From: Streptomyces oryzae
GTDB taxonomy: Bacteria > Actinomycetota > Actinomycetes > Streptomycetales > Streptomycetaceae
DNA: 64,000 nt
Direction of reading: 5' to 3'
NCBI RefSeq assembly: GCF_017676365.1
Contig: NZ_JADKMA010000014.1
Span: forward strand, 1 to 64,000
Part shown: piece after piece, positions 41,591 to 49,630 of the stretch
Layout of the letters: every line of letters begins with the position of its first letter
Position numbering within the stretch: the first letter of the stretch is position 1
Notes under the pieces: generated by a model
What the model was told of the DNA's origin: nothing
What the model saw: the letters and a program-made list of their open reading frames with translations, nothing else
Database searches by the model: none
Made by a program: the position numbers and the translations under genes

Positions 41591-43015
41591 ATGGCCGGAG
41601 TGGTGGAGCGGCGCTCGATCGACGTCGTCCCGGACGGGGAACGGCACGGCAAGGCGTTCAGTCAGTTCACTCTCTGGCTGGGCGCCAACCTCCAGATCAC
41701 CGCCGTCGTGACGGGTGCCCTCGCCGTCGTCTTCGGCGTGCAGCCGTTCTGGGCGGTGCTCGGCCTGCTGATCGGCAACCTGCTCGGCGGCGCCGTCATG
41801 GCGCTGCACTCGGCGCAGGGGCCCCGGCTCGGACTGCCGCAGATGATCTCCAGCCGGGCGCAGTTCGGGGTACGGGGCGCAGTGGTGCCGCTGGCGCTGG
41901 TCATCGTGATGTACATCGGGTTCTTCGCCAGCGGCAGCGTGCTGGCGGGCCAGGCGGTCGGTGAGCTGACCCACCTCGGCGAGACCCCCGGCATCGTGCT
42001 GTTCGCGCTCGTCACGGCGGTGGCCGCCGCTGTCGGCTACCGGGTCATCCACGCGCTGGGCAGGGTGGCGAGCCTGGTGTGCGCGCTCGCGTTCGTCTAT
42101 CTGGGCTTCCGGCTGCTGGAGCGCGCGGACCTGTCCGAGCTGCTGGCCGACCGCGCCTTCTCCTTCCCGCTGTTCCTGCTGGCTGTCTCGCTGTCCGCCT
42201 CCTGGCAGCTGGCCTTCGGCCCGTACGTCGCCGACTACTCGCGCTATCTGCCGCGCTCCACCTCGGCCCGCGCCACCTTCTGGTGGACGCTGAGCGGTTC
42301 GGCGCTGGGCTCGCAGTGGTCCATGACGTTCGGTGCGCTTGCCGCGGCAGCGGCCGGGCCCGCGTTCGTGGGGCACGAGGTGAGCTATGTCGTGGGGCTG
42401 GGCGGCGCCGGGCTCATGGCGTCGTTCCTCTACTTCGTCATCGCCCTGGGCAAGCTGACCATCAACGTCCTCAACACCTACGGCGGCTTCATGTCGATGG
42501 TGACCGGGGTCAGCGGTTTCCGCGGGCAGCGGGAGCTGGGGCCGCGGGCGCGCGCCGGCTACATCGCCGCCATCATGGTCGCCGGTACGGCGGTGGCGCT
42601 GGCGGGCAAGGACAGCTTCCTGACCTCGTTCAAGGACTTCCTGCTCTTCCTGCTCACCGCGTTCACGCCCTGGTCGGCCATCAACCTGGTCGACTACTAC
42701 CTCGTCGCGAAGGAACGCTACGACCTGCCGGCGCTCAGCGATCCGCAGGGGCGGTACGGCGCCTGGCGGTGGAAGGCCCTCGCCGTCTACGCCGTGGGTC
42801 TTCTCGCGCAGTTCCCCTTCCTGGCGACCCACTTCTACACCGGCCCGCTGGTGAACCCGCTGGGCGGGGCCGACATCTCCTGGCTGGTGGGACTGGCCGT
42901 CCCCGCCGCGCTCTACTGGCTGCTGGCCCGCGGCGACACAGCGCACATCCCGGAGCACACGATTCTCAGCGCACCCGCCCCGAGGGAGGCCCCGGCCACG
43001 CGGGTTCCCTCGTGA
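41591..43015 (+). CDS. NCS1-family purine/cytosine-type permease
   Basis: A 474-residue, twelve-span transporter of the nucleobase-cation symporter-1 family. Characteristic parts are SQFTLWLGANLQITAVVTGAL in span 1, QMISSRAQFGVRGAVVPL, SWQLAFGPYVADYSRYLPRS, and FTPWSAINLVDYYLVAKERYD. It imports nucleobases, allantoin, hydantoin or related compounds with H+ or Na+. GAAGGTG at 41576-41582 supports the ATG at 41591. TTGACG at 41513-41518 with CAGCAT 18 bp on may be its promoter. It converges on a TetR gene. Confidence 0.85.
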   Translation: MAGVVERRSIDVVPDGERHGKAFSQFTLWLGANLQITAVVTGALAVVFGVQPFWAVLGLLIGNLLGGAVMALHSAQGPRLGLPQMISSRAQFGVRGAVVPLALVIVMYIGFFASGSVLAGQAVGELTHLGETPGIVLFALVTAVAAAVGYRVIHALGRVASLVCALAFVYLGFRLLERADLSELLADRAFSFPLFLLAVSLSASWQLAFGPYVADYSRYLPRSTSARATFWWTLSGSALGSQWSMTFGALAAAAAGPAFVGHEVSYVVGLGGAGLMASFLYFVIALGKLTINVLNTYGGFMSMVTGVSGFRGQRELGPRARAGYIAAIMVAGTAVALAGKDSFLTSFKDFLLFLLTAFTPWSAINLVDYYLVAKERYDLPALSDPQGRYGAWRWKALAVYAVGLLAQFPFLATHFYTGPLVNPLGGADISWLVGLAVPAALYWLLARGDTAHIPEHTILSAPAPREAPATRVPS

Positions 43016-43042
43016 CCGGGGTCGGGGTGCTCCGCGGCGCCG

Positions 43043-43639
43043 CTACCGGCGTTGTACGAGGCTCACCACGTGCGCGGCGAGGGTGTCCAGGACGGCGGCC
43101 GCGTCCTGGCCGTCGCCGAGGACGAGGTAGTTGAGGGTGAGGCCGTCGATCACGGAGGCCAGATAGCGCACCAGCGTCTCGGCCGGGACCAGCAGTGTGA
43201 GGCCGAGGTCCGTGCACAGCTGCTCGATGAGCGCGCGGTTGGCGGCGGCGTACTGCTCGTACTGGCGCCTGGCGAGGTACTCGAAGCCGGGCCGGCGCAG
43301 GGCGTACTGGGTGAGTTCGTAGGTGAGCATGTGCTCGTCGGGATGGGCGAGCACATGCTCCCAGTAGGTCCGGAGCGCGGCGCGGATGCTGTCGCGTACA
43401 TCGGCCGTGGGCTGGATCCGTTCGGCGACCGGGGTCACCGAGTGGGCGGTGATCGTCTCCATGACGTCCTCGATCAGCGCCTGCTTCGACTCGAAGCAGT
43501 AGTGGAAGACGCTGAGCGAGACCTTGGCCTCGGCGCAGATGGAGCGCGTGGTGGCCTTCGCGACGCCGTCGCGGGTCATCACGCGGATCGCCGCCTCGAC
43601 CAGCTGTCTGCGCCGTTCCGTCGACGGCAGCCGTTCCAT
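43043..43639 (-). CDS. TetR-family regulator
   Basis: A 198-residue TetR protein. The N-terminal helix-turn-helix (RRQLVEAAIRVMTRDGVAKATTRSICAEAKVSLSVFHYCFESKQAL in parts, residues about 10-55) is followed by an all-helical ligand domain. AAGGAGGA before the ATG at 43639 fixes the start. It is divergent from the penicillin-acylase-family gene; a perfect palindrome in the shared interval is a good candidate operator. It also converges on the NCS1 permease gene. Confidence 0.87.
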   Translation of the reverse strand: MERLPSTERRRQLVEAAIRVMTRDGVAKATTRSICAEAKVSLSVFHYCFESKQALIEDVMETITAHSVTPVAERIQPTADVRDSIRAALRTYWEHVLAHPDEHMLTYELTQYALRRPGFEYLARRQYEQYAAANRALIEQLCTDLGLTLLVPAETLVRYLASVIDGLTLNYLVLGDGQDAAAVLDTLAAHVVSLVQRR

Positions 43640-43730
43640 GGTTCCTCCTTGGCTCCGGGTCACCCTATGGCGTGTCCGACGGAGGGGCCGCAGGTGCCCG
43701 TGCCCCTTCAGCGCGTCTCCGAATCCGCTA

Positions 43731-43759
43731 CAGGTCAAGTGTCCGGGACGATTGACCTG
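43731..43759. promoter_or_regulatory. Perfect palindromic operator overlapping the acylase -35
   Basis: CAGGTCAA (43731-43738) and TTGACCTG (43752-43759) are perfect 8-bp inverted repeats with a 13-bp spacer. The right arm contains TTGACC, which with CATGCT 17 bp downstream (43775-43780) would be the acylase promoter. The divergent TetR protein could therefore block it directly. Confidence 0.6.
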
Positions 43760-43836
43760 ATGACGTGGCGCCTGCATGCTGTGCCGGTCATGGGACGCGG
43801 GGCCCGCCGTACAGCGACCGCCTGAAGGAGCGCCAG

Positions 43837-46743
43837 ATGCGAAAACGTTGGACCGGCCTCGTCACGGCAGCCTGTCTGGTGGTGACCGCGGCTCCCTCGC
43901 TCTCGGTCGCCGCCCCCGCCGCACGCGCCCCGCAGGAGCGTCCCGCCGCCGCGTCCGGCGAGGTGACCGACTACTGCCGGGGCCAGTGCCACGACGTACT
44001 GCCGCCCGGCGAGAACGGCTCGGCCACCGCCGCGCAGATCATCCTCAACAAACTCACCGGCGCCAAGCCCGGGCACAGCGACGACCAGCTGGGCAAGTAC
44101 GCCGATCTGGTGGACAGTTACGCGGGCCTGACCAACGACAAGCTCAGCACCTTCTTCAACGACTCCTCCTTCGGCGTCCCGGACGGCCAGGTCGAGAGCA
44201 GAAAGCAGCCGGGTGGCCGCGACGACGTCACGATCACCCGGGACAAGTCCGGAATCCCGCACATCAAGGGCACGACCCGGTCCGGCACCGAGTACGGCGC
44301 CGGGTATGCGGCGGGCCAGGACCGGCTGTGGATGATGGACGTCTTCCGGCACATCGGGCGCGGCGAGCTCACCTCCTTCGCGGGCGGCGCTGAAGCCAAC
44401 CGGCAGCTCGAGCAGCAGTTCTATCTGGGCGGCGCCTACAAGGAGAGCGAGCTGAAGGCCCAGGTGGAGCGGGTGCGCGACTCAGGGCCGCGCGGCCGGA
44501 AGGCGTACCAGGACGTCACCGCCTATCTGCAGGGGCTCAACCGGTACATAGCCGACGCCAAGAAGGGGCTGTACTTCCCCGGCGAGTACGACCTGACCGG
44601 CAACGCCGACGTGTTCACCGGCGAGGGCATCGAGCCGTTCAGGCCCACCGACCTGGTGGCCATCGGTACCGTCATCAGCGCGCTGTTCGGCTCCGGCGGC
44701 GGTAAACAGGTCGCCGCCGCGCTGGTCAAGCAGGCGGCGGAGCACAAGTACGGCAAGAAGCAGGGTGAGCAGGTCTACCAGGCGTTCCGGATGCAGAACG
44801 ACCCGGAGGCCGACCTGACCCTGCACGACGGCCAGCGGTTCGACTACGCGGCGAGCCCGGAGCACCCGCGCGGGGTGGCCATGCCCGACCCGGGGTCGGT
44901 GAGCGAGCAGCAGGTCGTCTACGACCCGACCGGCTCGGCCGCCGACGGCGGGGACGGCGGACAAACGGCGAAGCGGGCGGACGGCAAGGGCGCGGGCACC
45001 GGCAGCGTCGGCGAGTCGGCGCGGGACAGGTCCGCCACCTCCGACGCCAACCTCCGGCACAAGCCCAAGTTTGCCAAGGCCAGGGGCGCGCTGTCCGGCG
45101 GCGTGCTGCCGAAGGATCTCTTCGCGCGCAAGCACGGGATGTCGAACGCGCTCGTGGTGTCAGGCAAGCACACCGACACCGGCAACCCGGTGGCCGTCTT
45201 CGGCCCGCAGACCGGCTACTTCGCGCCGCAGCTGCTGATGCTCCAGGAGATCCAGGGCCCAGGGCTGAGCGCCCGCGGCGCCGCCTTCGCCGGGCTCAAC
45301 ATGTATGTGCAGCTGGGCCGCGGGCAGGACTACGCCTGGAGCGCCACCTCGGCGAACCAGAACATGACCGACACCTACGCCGTCGACCTGTGCAACACCG
45401 ACGGCAGCCCGGCGACGAAGGACTCCACGGCGTACATGTTCCACGGCGCCTGCACGCCGATGGAGAAGCTCGTCCGCAAGAACGCCTGGAGCCCGTCCAT
45501 CGCCGACGGCACCAAGGCCGGCTCGTACAAGCTGGTCGCGCACCGCACCAATTACGGAGTCGTGCGCTATCGCGCCACCATCGACGGAAAGCCCGTCGCC
45601 TACACCACGCTGCGCTCCACCTACCACCACGAGGTCGACACGCTGCTCGGCTTCCAGATGTTCAACGACCCGGCCGCTGTGACCGGCCCCAAGAGCTTCC
45701 AGAAGGCGGCCTCCCGGATCGGCTACACCTTCAACTGGTTCTACGCCGACGCACGGCACACGGCCTACTACAACTCCGGCCTGAACCCGACGCGCAGCCC
45801 GGACGTGGACCCGAACCTGCCCATCCGGGCGAGCGAGAAGACCGAGTGGCGGGACTGGGACCCGAAGACCAACACCGTTCCCAACACGCCGTACGCGGCG
45901 CACCCGAACGACATCGACCAGGACTACTACGAATCCTGGAACAACAAGATCGCCAAGGGGTACACCGTGGCCGGCTTCGGCGACGGTCCCGTCTACCGCA
46001 GCAATCTGCTGAACGACCGGATCAAGTCCCTGATCAGCGGCGGGAAGAAGGTCTCGCGCGCCTCCCTCACCCGCGCCATGGAGGACGCCGCCGTCACCGA
46101 TCTGCGCGGCGAGTCCGTGCTGCCGCTGCTGCTGAAGGTCATCGACACCGAAAAGGTCACCGATCCCGGGCAGAAGGCAGCGGTCGACAGCCTCCGCACC
46201 TGGCTGGACGACGGCGCGAAGCGCAAGGAGACCGGTCCGGGCAGCAGGTCCTACGCGCACGCCGACGCGATCCGCGTCATGGACGCCTGGTGGCCGCTGC
46301 TGGTCGAGGCCGAGTTCCGGCCCGGCCTCGGCGCCGGCCTCTACGGCGCCCTGACGCACGCGCTGCAGCTCGACGAGACCCCCTCAACCCCCGGCGACGG
46401 GGTGGCCCACAAGGGCTCGTCCTTCCAGCACGGGTGGTGGTCCTACGTACACAAGGACCTGCGCAAGGCGCTCGGCGGGAAGGTGCCGGGCTCGGCACCC
46501 CGCACCTTCTGCGGCGCCGAAGATCTCGCCCAGTGCCGTCAGACCCTGCTCAGCACGCTGGAGAAGGCCGCGCAGACCCCGGCCGGGAAGACGTACCCGG
46601 GCGACGACGTGTGCAAGGCCGGCGACCAGTGGTGCGCCGATGCCATCCAGCAGCGTCCGCTGGGCGGCATCACCCACGAACTGACCAACTGGCAGAACCG
46701 GCCGACCTATCAGCAGGTGGTGCAGTTCCCGGCACACCGCTGA
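43837..46743 (+). CDS. Secreted penicillin-acylase-family Ntn hydrolase
   Basis: A 968-residue precursor. A signal peptide ends around VAAPAARA (about residue 30). The alpha-chain region (DDVTITRDKSGIPHIKG, GYAAGQDRLWMMDVFRHIGRGELTSF) is followed by a long Asp/Gly/Lys-rich linker (about 365-410). The beta chain begins after KHGM with the catalytic Ser436 (SNALVVSGKHTDTGNPV), exposed when the chain cuts itself. The family cleaves amide bonds in penicillins, acyl-homoserine lactones, lipopeptides and similar compounds. GAAGGAG at 43824-43830 supports the ATG. The divergent TetR probably controls it. The real substrate is unknown; the closest functional guess is an acylase for lipopeptide or quorum-signal amides. 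Confidence 0.88.
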   Translation: MRKRWTGLVTAACLVVTAAPSLSVAAPAARAPQERPAAASGEVTDYCRGQCHDVLPPGENGSATAAQIILNKLTGAKPGHSDDQLGKYADLVDSYAGLTNDKLSTFFNDSSFGVPDGQVESRKQPGGRDDVTITRDKSGIPHIKGTTRSGTEYGAGYAAGQDRLWMMDVFRHIGRGELTSFAGGAEANRQLEQQFYLGGAYKESELKAQVERVRDSGPRGRKAYQDVTAYLQGLNRYIADAKKGLYFPGEYDLTGNADVFTGEGIEPFRPTDLVAIGTVISALFGSGGGKQVAAALVKQAAEHKYGKKQGEQVYQAFRMQNDPEADLTLHDGQRFDYAASPEHPRGVAMPDPGSVSEQQVVYDPTGSAADGGDGGQTAKRADGKGAGTGSVGESARDRSATSDANLRHKPKFAKARGALSGGVLPKDLFARKHGMSNALVVSGKHTDTGNPVAVFGPQTGYFAPQLLMLQEIQGPGLSARGAAFAGLNMYVQLGRGQDYAWSATSANQNMTDTYAVDLCNTDGSPATKDSTAYMFHGACTPMEKLVRKNAWSPSIADGTKAGSYKLVAHRTNYGVVRYRATIDGKPVAYTTLRSTYHHEVDTLLGFQMFNDPAAVTGPKSFQKAASRIGYTFNWFYADARHTAYYNSGLNPTRSPDVDPNLPIRASEKTEWRDWDPKTNTVPNTPYAAHPNDIDQDYYESWNNKIAKGYTVAGFGDGPVYRSNLLNDRIKSLISGGKKVSRASLTRAMEDAAVTDLRGESVLPLLLKVIDTEKVTDPGQKAAVDSLRTWLDDGAKRKETGPGSRSYAHADAIRVMDAWWPLLVEAEFRPGLGAGLYGALTHALQLDETPSTPGDGVAHKGSSFQHGWWSYVHKDLRKALGGKVPGSAPRTFCGAEDLAQCRQTLLSTLEKAAQTPAGKTYPGDDVCKAGDQWCADAIQQRPLGGITHELTNWQNRPTYQQVVQFPAHR

Positions 46744-46781
46744 GGTGACGTCCGGAATCGAGCCAACGAGGCAGGAGGGGA

Positions 46782-46813
46782 GCCGGGCCAGGTCCGATCG
46801 GACCTGGCCCGGC
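46782..46813. terminator. Terminator after the acylase gene
   Basis: A perfect 32-nt palindrome centred on CGATCG (16-bp arms, minimal loop), 39 nt after the acylase stop. Confidence 0.75.
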
Positions 46814-46861
46814 GGCTGTCTGCGCGGGCTCAACGCATGAGGCATCATTCATATGGCCCTG

Positions 46862-46882
46862 GGTATCATTTTCATCTATGCC
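46862..46882. promoter_or_regulatory. Zur-type operator upstream of zur
   Basis: GGTATCATTTTCATCTATGCC; on the other strand it contains ATGAAAATGATA, a near-complete half of the actinobacterial Zur box (ATGAAAATnATTTTCAT-like). It lies 26 bp before the GTG start of the Fur-family gene and suggests zinc-dependent autoregulation. Confidence 0.6.
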
Positions 46883-46907
46883 AAGCCGATTGAGGGGGTG
46901 AACTGCC

Positions 46908-47441
46908 GTGGGTGGCCGGACGACCCGGCAACGGCGTGCGGTCCTGCGGGGGCTCGCGGACTGTCAGGACTTCGTGTCGGCGCAGGAGCTGCACACTCTG
47001 CTGGTCAGGGGCGAGGACTCGATAGGACTGACGACCGTCTATCGTGCACTGCGTGGGCTGGAGGCGGACGGCGGTGTGGATGTCGTTCGCGACGAGACCG
47101 GCGGGCGGCTCTACCGCCTGCGGCCGTCGGACGGCCACCGGCACTATCTGATCTGCCGCTGTTGCGGCCGCAGCCGGCCGGTGGACGCGGAGGTCGTCGA
47201 GCGGTGGGCCGCAAGCGTCACCGCCCAGACCGGTTACTCCGCGGTGGAGCACACCGTCGAACTCACCGGCCTGTGCGCCGACTGCGCTCCGGCCGCCGAC
47301 GACCATGGAAGGGAACCCGAGCCGCCCTGCCGCTGGAAGCCCGAACACCGCACCGACGCGGACCGCCGGAGCCGAGCGTCCCTCACGCCGGGTTCCCGGT
47401 GCGCCCTTCTCACCGCCGACCAGGAGCCAGAAGCCACGTGA
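46908..47441 (+). CDS. zur: Fur-family metalloregulator, probably Zur
   Basis: A 177-residue Fur-family protein. The winged helix covers residues about 5-85 (TTRQRRAVLRGLADCQDFVSAQELH, GLTTVYRALRGLE). The dimer domain has HRHYLICRCCGRSRPVDAEVVE and LCADCAP, the two cysteine pairs that hold structural zinc. The sequence style and a Zur-type box upstream favour zinc over iron. The last 45 residues form an unusual Arg/Pro-rich tail. GTG at 46908 follows GAGGGGG at 46892-46898. The stop overlaps a tiny frame that leads to the [2Fe-2S] gene. Confidence 0.8.
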   Translation: MGGRTTRQRRAVLRGLADCQDFVSAQELHTLLVRGEDSIGLTTVYRALRGLEADGGVDVVRDETGGRLYRLRPSDGHRHYLICRCCGRSRPVDAEVVERWAASVTAQTGYSAVEHTVELTGLCADCAPAADDHGREPEPPCRWKPEHRTDADRRSRASLTPGSRCALLTADQEPEAT

Positions 47442-47488
47442 CCGCCCCCGAAACTCGCGCCGGACGCCTCACCGGCGCCGCCCTGTGA
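47438..47488 (+). other. 16-codon coupling ORF between zur and the [2Fe-2S] gene
   Basis: GTG at 47438 overlaps the zur stop (GTGA) and the frame ends at 47488 in a second GTGA with the next gene. It would encode MTAPETRAGRLTGAAL. It may be a relay for reinitiating ribosomes or the scar of a deleted gene whose start and end were joined. It may also be coincidental. Confidence 0.3.
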
Positions 47489-47901
47489 ACCGGTTGGGCT
47501 CCCGGACCGGGATCCGGGCCGCCGACCGGCCGTGCACCCTCGTGGTGTGCCGGGGCTGCTGCTGCGGCAACCCGGGCAAATACCCGCAGGCGGACCACGC
47601 CTGGCAGCTCGACCGGCTGCGCGCTGAGGCCGCCGGCTCCGGCGGGCGGTTCACCGTCCGTACGACGGACTGCCTCGGCCCCTGCGGTCAGGCCAATGTC
47701 GTCGTCGTCCAGCCCTCCACCGCCGGCCGCCTGGCCGGGGGCCGGGCAACCTGGATCGGCTTCGCGATGGGCGACGACTGCACGGACGACCTGGTGCGCT
47801 GGGCCACCGAGGGAGGGCCAGGAGTCGCCCAGCCGCCGGTGACGCTGGAACTGCAGTTCATCCCCCCACCACGGGAAGCACGCGCCCGCGCCCGGCGGTG
47901 A
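47485..47901 (+). CDS. Thioredoxin-like [2Fe-2S] ferredoxin-domain protein
   Basis: A 138-residue protein of the thioredoxin-like [2Fe-2S] group. The cluster cysteines are in VVCRGCCCGNPGKYP and TDCLGPCGQANVVVV, and the central beta strands fit the fold. The C-terminal part (GFAMGDDCTDDLVRWATEG, LELQFIPPP) is conserved in actinobacterial homologues that follow zur-like genes, as far as I recall. The GTG start at 47485 overlaps the preceding tiny frame. It could act as an electron carrier or as a metal- or cluster-handling protein under zinc control; neither is shown. Confidence 0.72.
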   Translation: MNRLGSRTGIRAADRPCTLVVCRGCCCGNPGKYPQADHAWQLDRLRAEAAGSGGRFTVRTTDCLGPCGQANVVVVQPSTAGRLAGGRATWIGFAMGDDCTDDLVRWATEGGPGVAQPPVTLELQFIPPPREARARARR

Positions 47902-48032
47902 CGCGTCTGCCTGCCCCAACTCTCTGACCGGCTTCCCCGCAAGCCCGGCAGCCCAGAGGGCGGCAGTCCGCCGAGCGGCGGCCTCCCGGCCGGCCATCCG
48001 TCCGCCCGTATCTGCCCGTTCGCACAGAAGGC

Positions 48033-48061
48033 TTGACGCTGGTCCAGACCTTCGGCACGGT
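48033..48061 (+). promoter_or_regulatory. Promoter with chitinase-type/DasR-like repeat upstream of GH16
   Basis: TTGACG (48033-48038) with a weak CACGGT 17 bp on. Between them TGGTCCAGACCT (48040-48051) equals the 12-bp repeat of Streptomyces chitinase promoters and resembles the DasR site ACTGGTCTAGACCAGT. DasR links N-acetylglucosamine to polymer-degrading genes. Confidence 0.6.
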
Positions 48062-48069
48062 GCTTGCCG

Positions 48070-48083
48070 TGAAAGCGCTCACC
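48070..48083. promoter_or_regulatory. LacI-type palindrome upstream of GH16
   Basis: TGAAAGCGCTCACC has the central AGCGCT of LacI/GalR operators and sits just downstream of the proposed start point, suggesting sugar-specific repression. Confidence 0.4.
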
Positions 48084-48112
48084 AACCCCCCACTTACAAG
48101 GAGCGCATCGCC

Positions 48113-49084
48113 ATGGCTCGTACTGGCAGGACATACCGCCGACGCCGTCCGGCGCTGGTGATCGCGGCACTGACGGCCGTCGGCGCACTGGCGCTGCCCA
48201 CCGCGCAGGCCGACGAGGCGCCGCCGCAGCTGCGCACACAGGAAACCGGCAAAGCCCAGGTCACCCAGGAGGTGTGGCGCGCCGACTTCGACGGTGCCGC
48301 CGGCTCGCTGCCGTCCGGGGACGACTGGATCATCGACACCGGCCACGGCTACCCCGGTGGCCCGCCCAACTGGGGCACAGGCGAGGTCCGGACGTACACC
48401 GACAAGCCGGAGAACGTGCAGCTCGACGGGGACGGGCATCTGAAGATCACCGCCCTCAAGTCGGGCGACTCGTGGACCTCGGCCCGCATCGAGACCCGGC
48501 GTACGGACTTCGCGGCGCCCGAAGGGGGCAAGCTGCGTATTTCCGGAAGCCTCAAGCTGCCCGAGGTCTCCGGGGATGGAGCGCTCGGCTATTGGCCGGC
48601 CTTCTGGACGCTGGGCGCCGACTACCGGGGCAACTACCAGAACTGGCCCGGCGTCGGCGAGTTCGACATCATGGAGAACGTGAACGGCCAGGGTGCCGCG
48701 CACGGTGTTCTGCACTGCGGGGTCAACCCAGGCGGCCCCTGCAACGAGACCCAGGGCCTCGGCAGCAGCGCCGAGTGCGGTGGCAGCTGCCAGGGCGGCT
48801 TCCACGAATTCGCCCTCGAACTCGACCGCACCGGCGCCACCGAGGAGCTTCGCTGGTATCAGGACGGTCAGCTCTTCCACACCGTACGGGAGTCCGACAT
48901 GGACGCCGCCACCTGGAAGAACGCCACCGACCACGGCCACTTCATCCTGCTGAACCTGGCCATGGGAGGCGCGTTCCCGGACGGCGTCGCCGGGCACCCG
49001 ACGCCCACCGGTGCCACCACGTCCGGCGGCTCACTGCTCGTCGACCACGTGGCCGTGGACGTCACCGCACCGGCTGCCCGTTAG
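48113..49084 (+). CDS. Secreted GH16 beta-1,3-glucanase
   Basis: A 323-residue glycoside hydrolase family 16 enzyme, probably an endo-beta-1,3-glucanase (laminarinase). The signal peptide ends near LPTAQADEA (about residue 34). The catalytic motif is GEFDIMENVNG, the E-x-D-x-x-E form typical of laminarinases; YWPAFWTLG and HFILLNLAMGG are flanking family motifs. No carbohydrate-binding module is attached. AAGGAG at 48098-48103 supports the ATG. The upstream region has a DasR-like and a LacI-type site. It would degrade fungal cell-wall or algal glucan outside the cell. Confidence 0.9.
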   Translation: MARTGRTYRRRRPALVIAALTAVGALALPTAQADEAPPQLRTQETGKAQVTQEVWRADFDGAAGSLPSGDDWIIDTGHGYPGGPPNWGTGEVRTYTDKPENVQLDGDGHLKITALKSGDSWTSARIETRRTDFAAPEGGKLRISGSLKLPEVSGDGALGYWPAFWTLGADYRGNYQNWPGVGEFDIMENVNGQGAAHGVLHCGVNPGGPCNETQGLGSSAECGGSCQGGFHEFALELDRTGATEELRWYQDGQLFHTVRESDMDAATWKNATDHGHFILLNLAMGGAFPDGVAGHPTPTGATTSGGSLLVDHVAVDVTAPAAR

Positions 49085-49118
49085 CCTGCTGGGACGACGA
49101 CCGATGCAAGGAGTCCGC

Positions 49119-49607
49119 ATGTCCTTTCACGACGTGGAGATCGACGCGCTCACCGGCGGCCCGGCGAACCTCGCGCAGTACCGCGGCAAGGCCGTCCTCG
49201 TCGTCAACGTCGCCTCGCGGTGCGGCCTGACCCCGCAGTACACGGCTCTGGAGAAGATCCACGAGCAGTACGCGCCGCGCGGGTTCACCGTGCTGGGCGT
49301 TCCGTGCAACCAGTTCATGGGCCAGGAGCCGGGTACGGCCGAGGAGATCGCCGACTTCTGCTCGGCCACCTACGGCGTCACCTTCCCCATGACCGAGAAG
49401 ACCGACGTCAACGGCGCACAGCGGCACCCGCTCTACACCGCGCTCGTCCCCACCCCGGACGCGGAGGGGCACACGGGCGACATCCGGTGGAACTTCGAGA
49501 AGTTCCTCGTCGCCCCGGACGGCACCATCACCGCCCGGTTCAGCCCCCAGACCGAACCCGACGCCCCCGAGGTGACCGCCGCGATCGAGGCCGCGCTGCC
49601 GGCCTGA
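49119..49607 (+). CDS. Glutathione-peroxidase-family protein (cysteine type)
   Basis: A 162-residue peroxidase with the catalytic Cys35 in VNVASRCGLTPQY, the loop GVPCNQFMGQEPG, and WNFEKFLV carrying the tryptophan and asparagine of the active site. Bacterial members of this kind usually accept electrons from thioredoxin, and actinobacteria make mycothiol instead of glutathione, so the name is historical. AAGGAG at 49108-49113 selects the ATG at 49119 over one at 49104. It lies 34 nt after the GH16 gene, possibly read through. Confidence 0.9.
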   Translation: MSFHDVEIDALTGGPANLAQYRGKAVLVVNVASRCGLTPQYTALEKIHEQYAPRGFTVLGVPCNQFMGQEPGTAEEIADFCSATYGVTFPMTEKTDVNGAQRHPLYTALVPTPDAEGHTGDIRWNFEKFLVAPDGTITARFSPQTEPDAPEVTAAIEAALPA

Positions 49608-49630
49608 TGACGGGCCGTACCCTCTCGGGG

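Noticed and set aside
43837..46743. Reading the acylase as a beta-lactam resistance or production gene
   Set aside because: The family has many substrates and no beta-lactam gene is present in the window.
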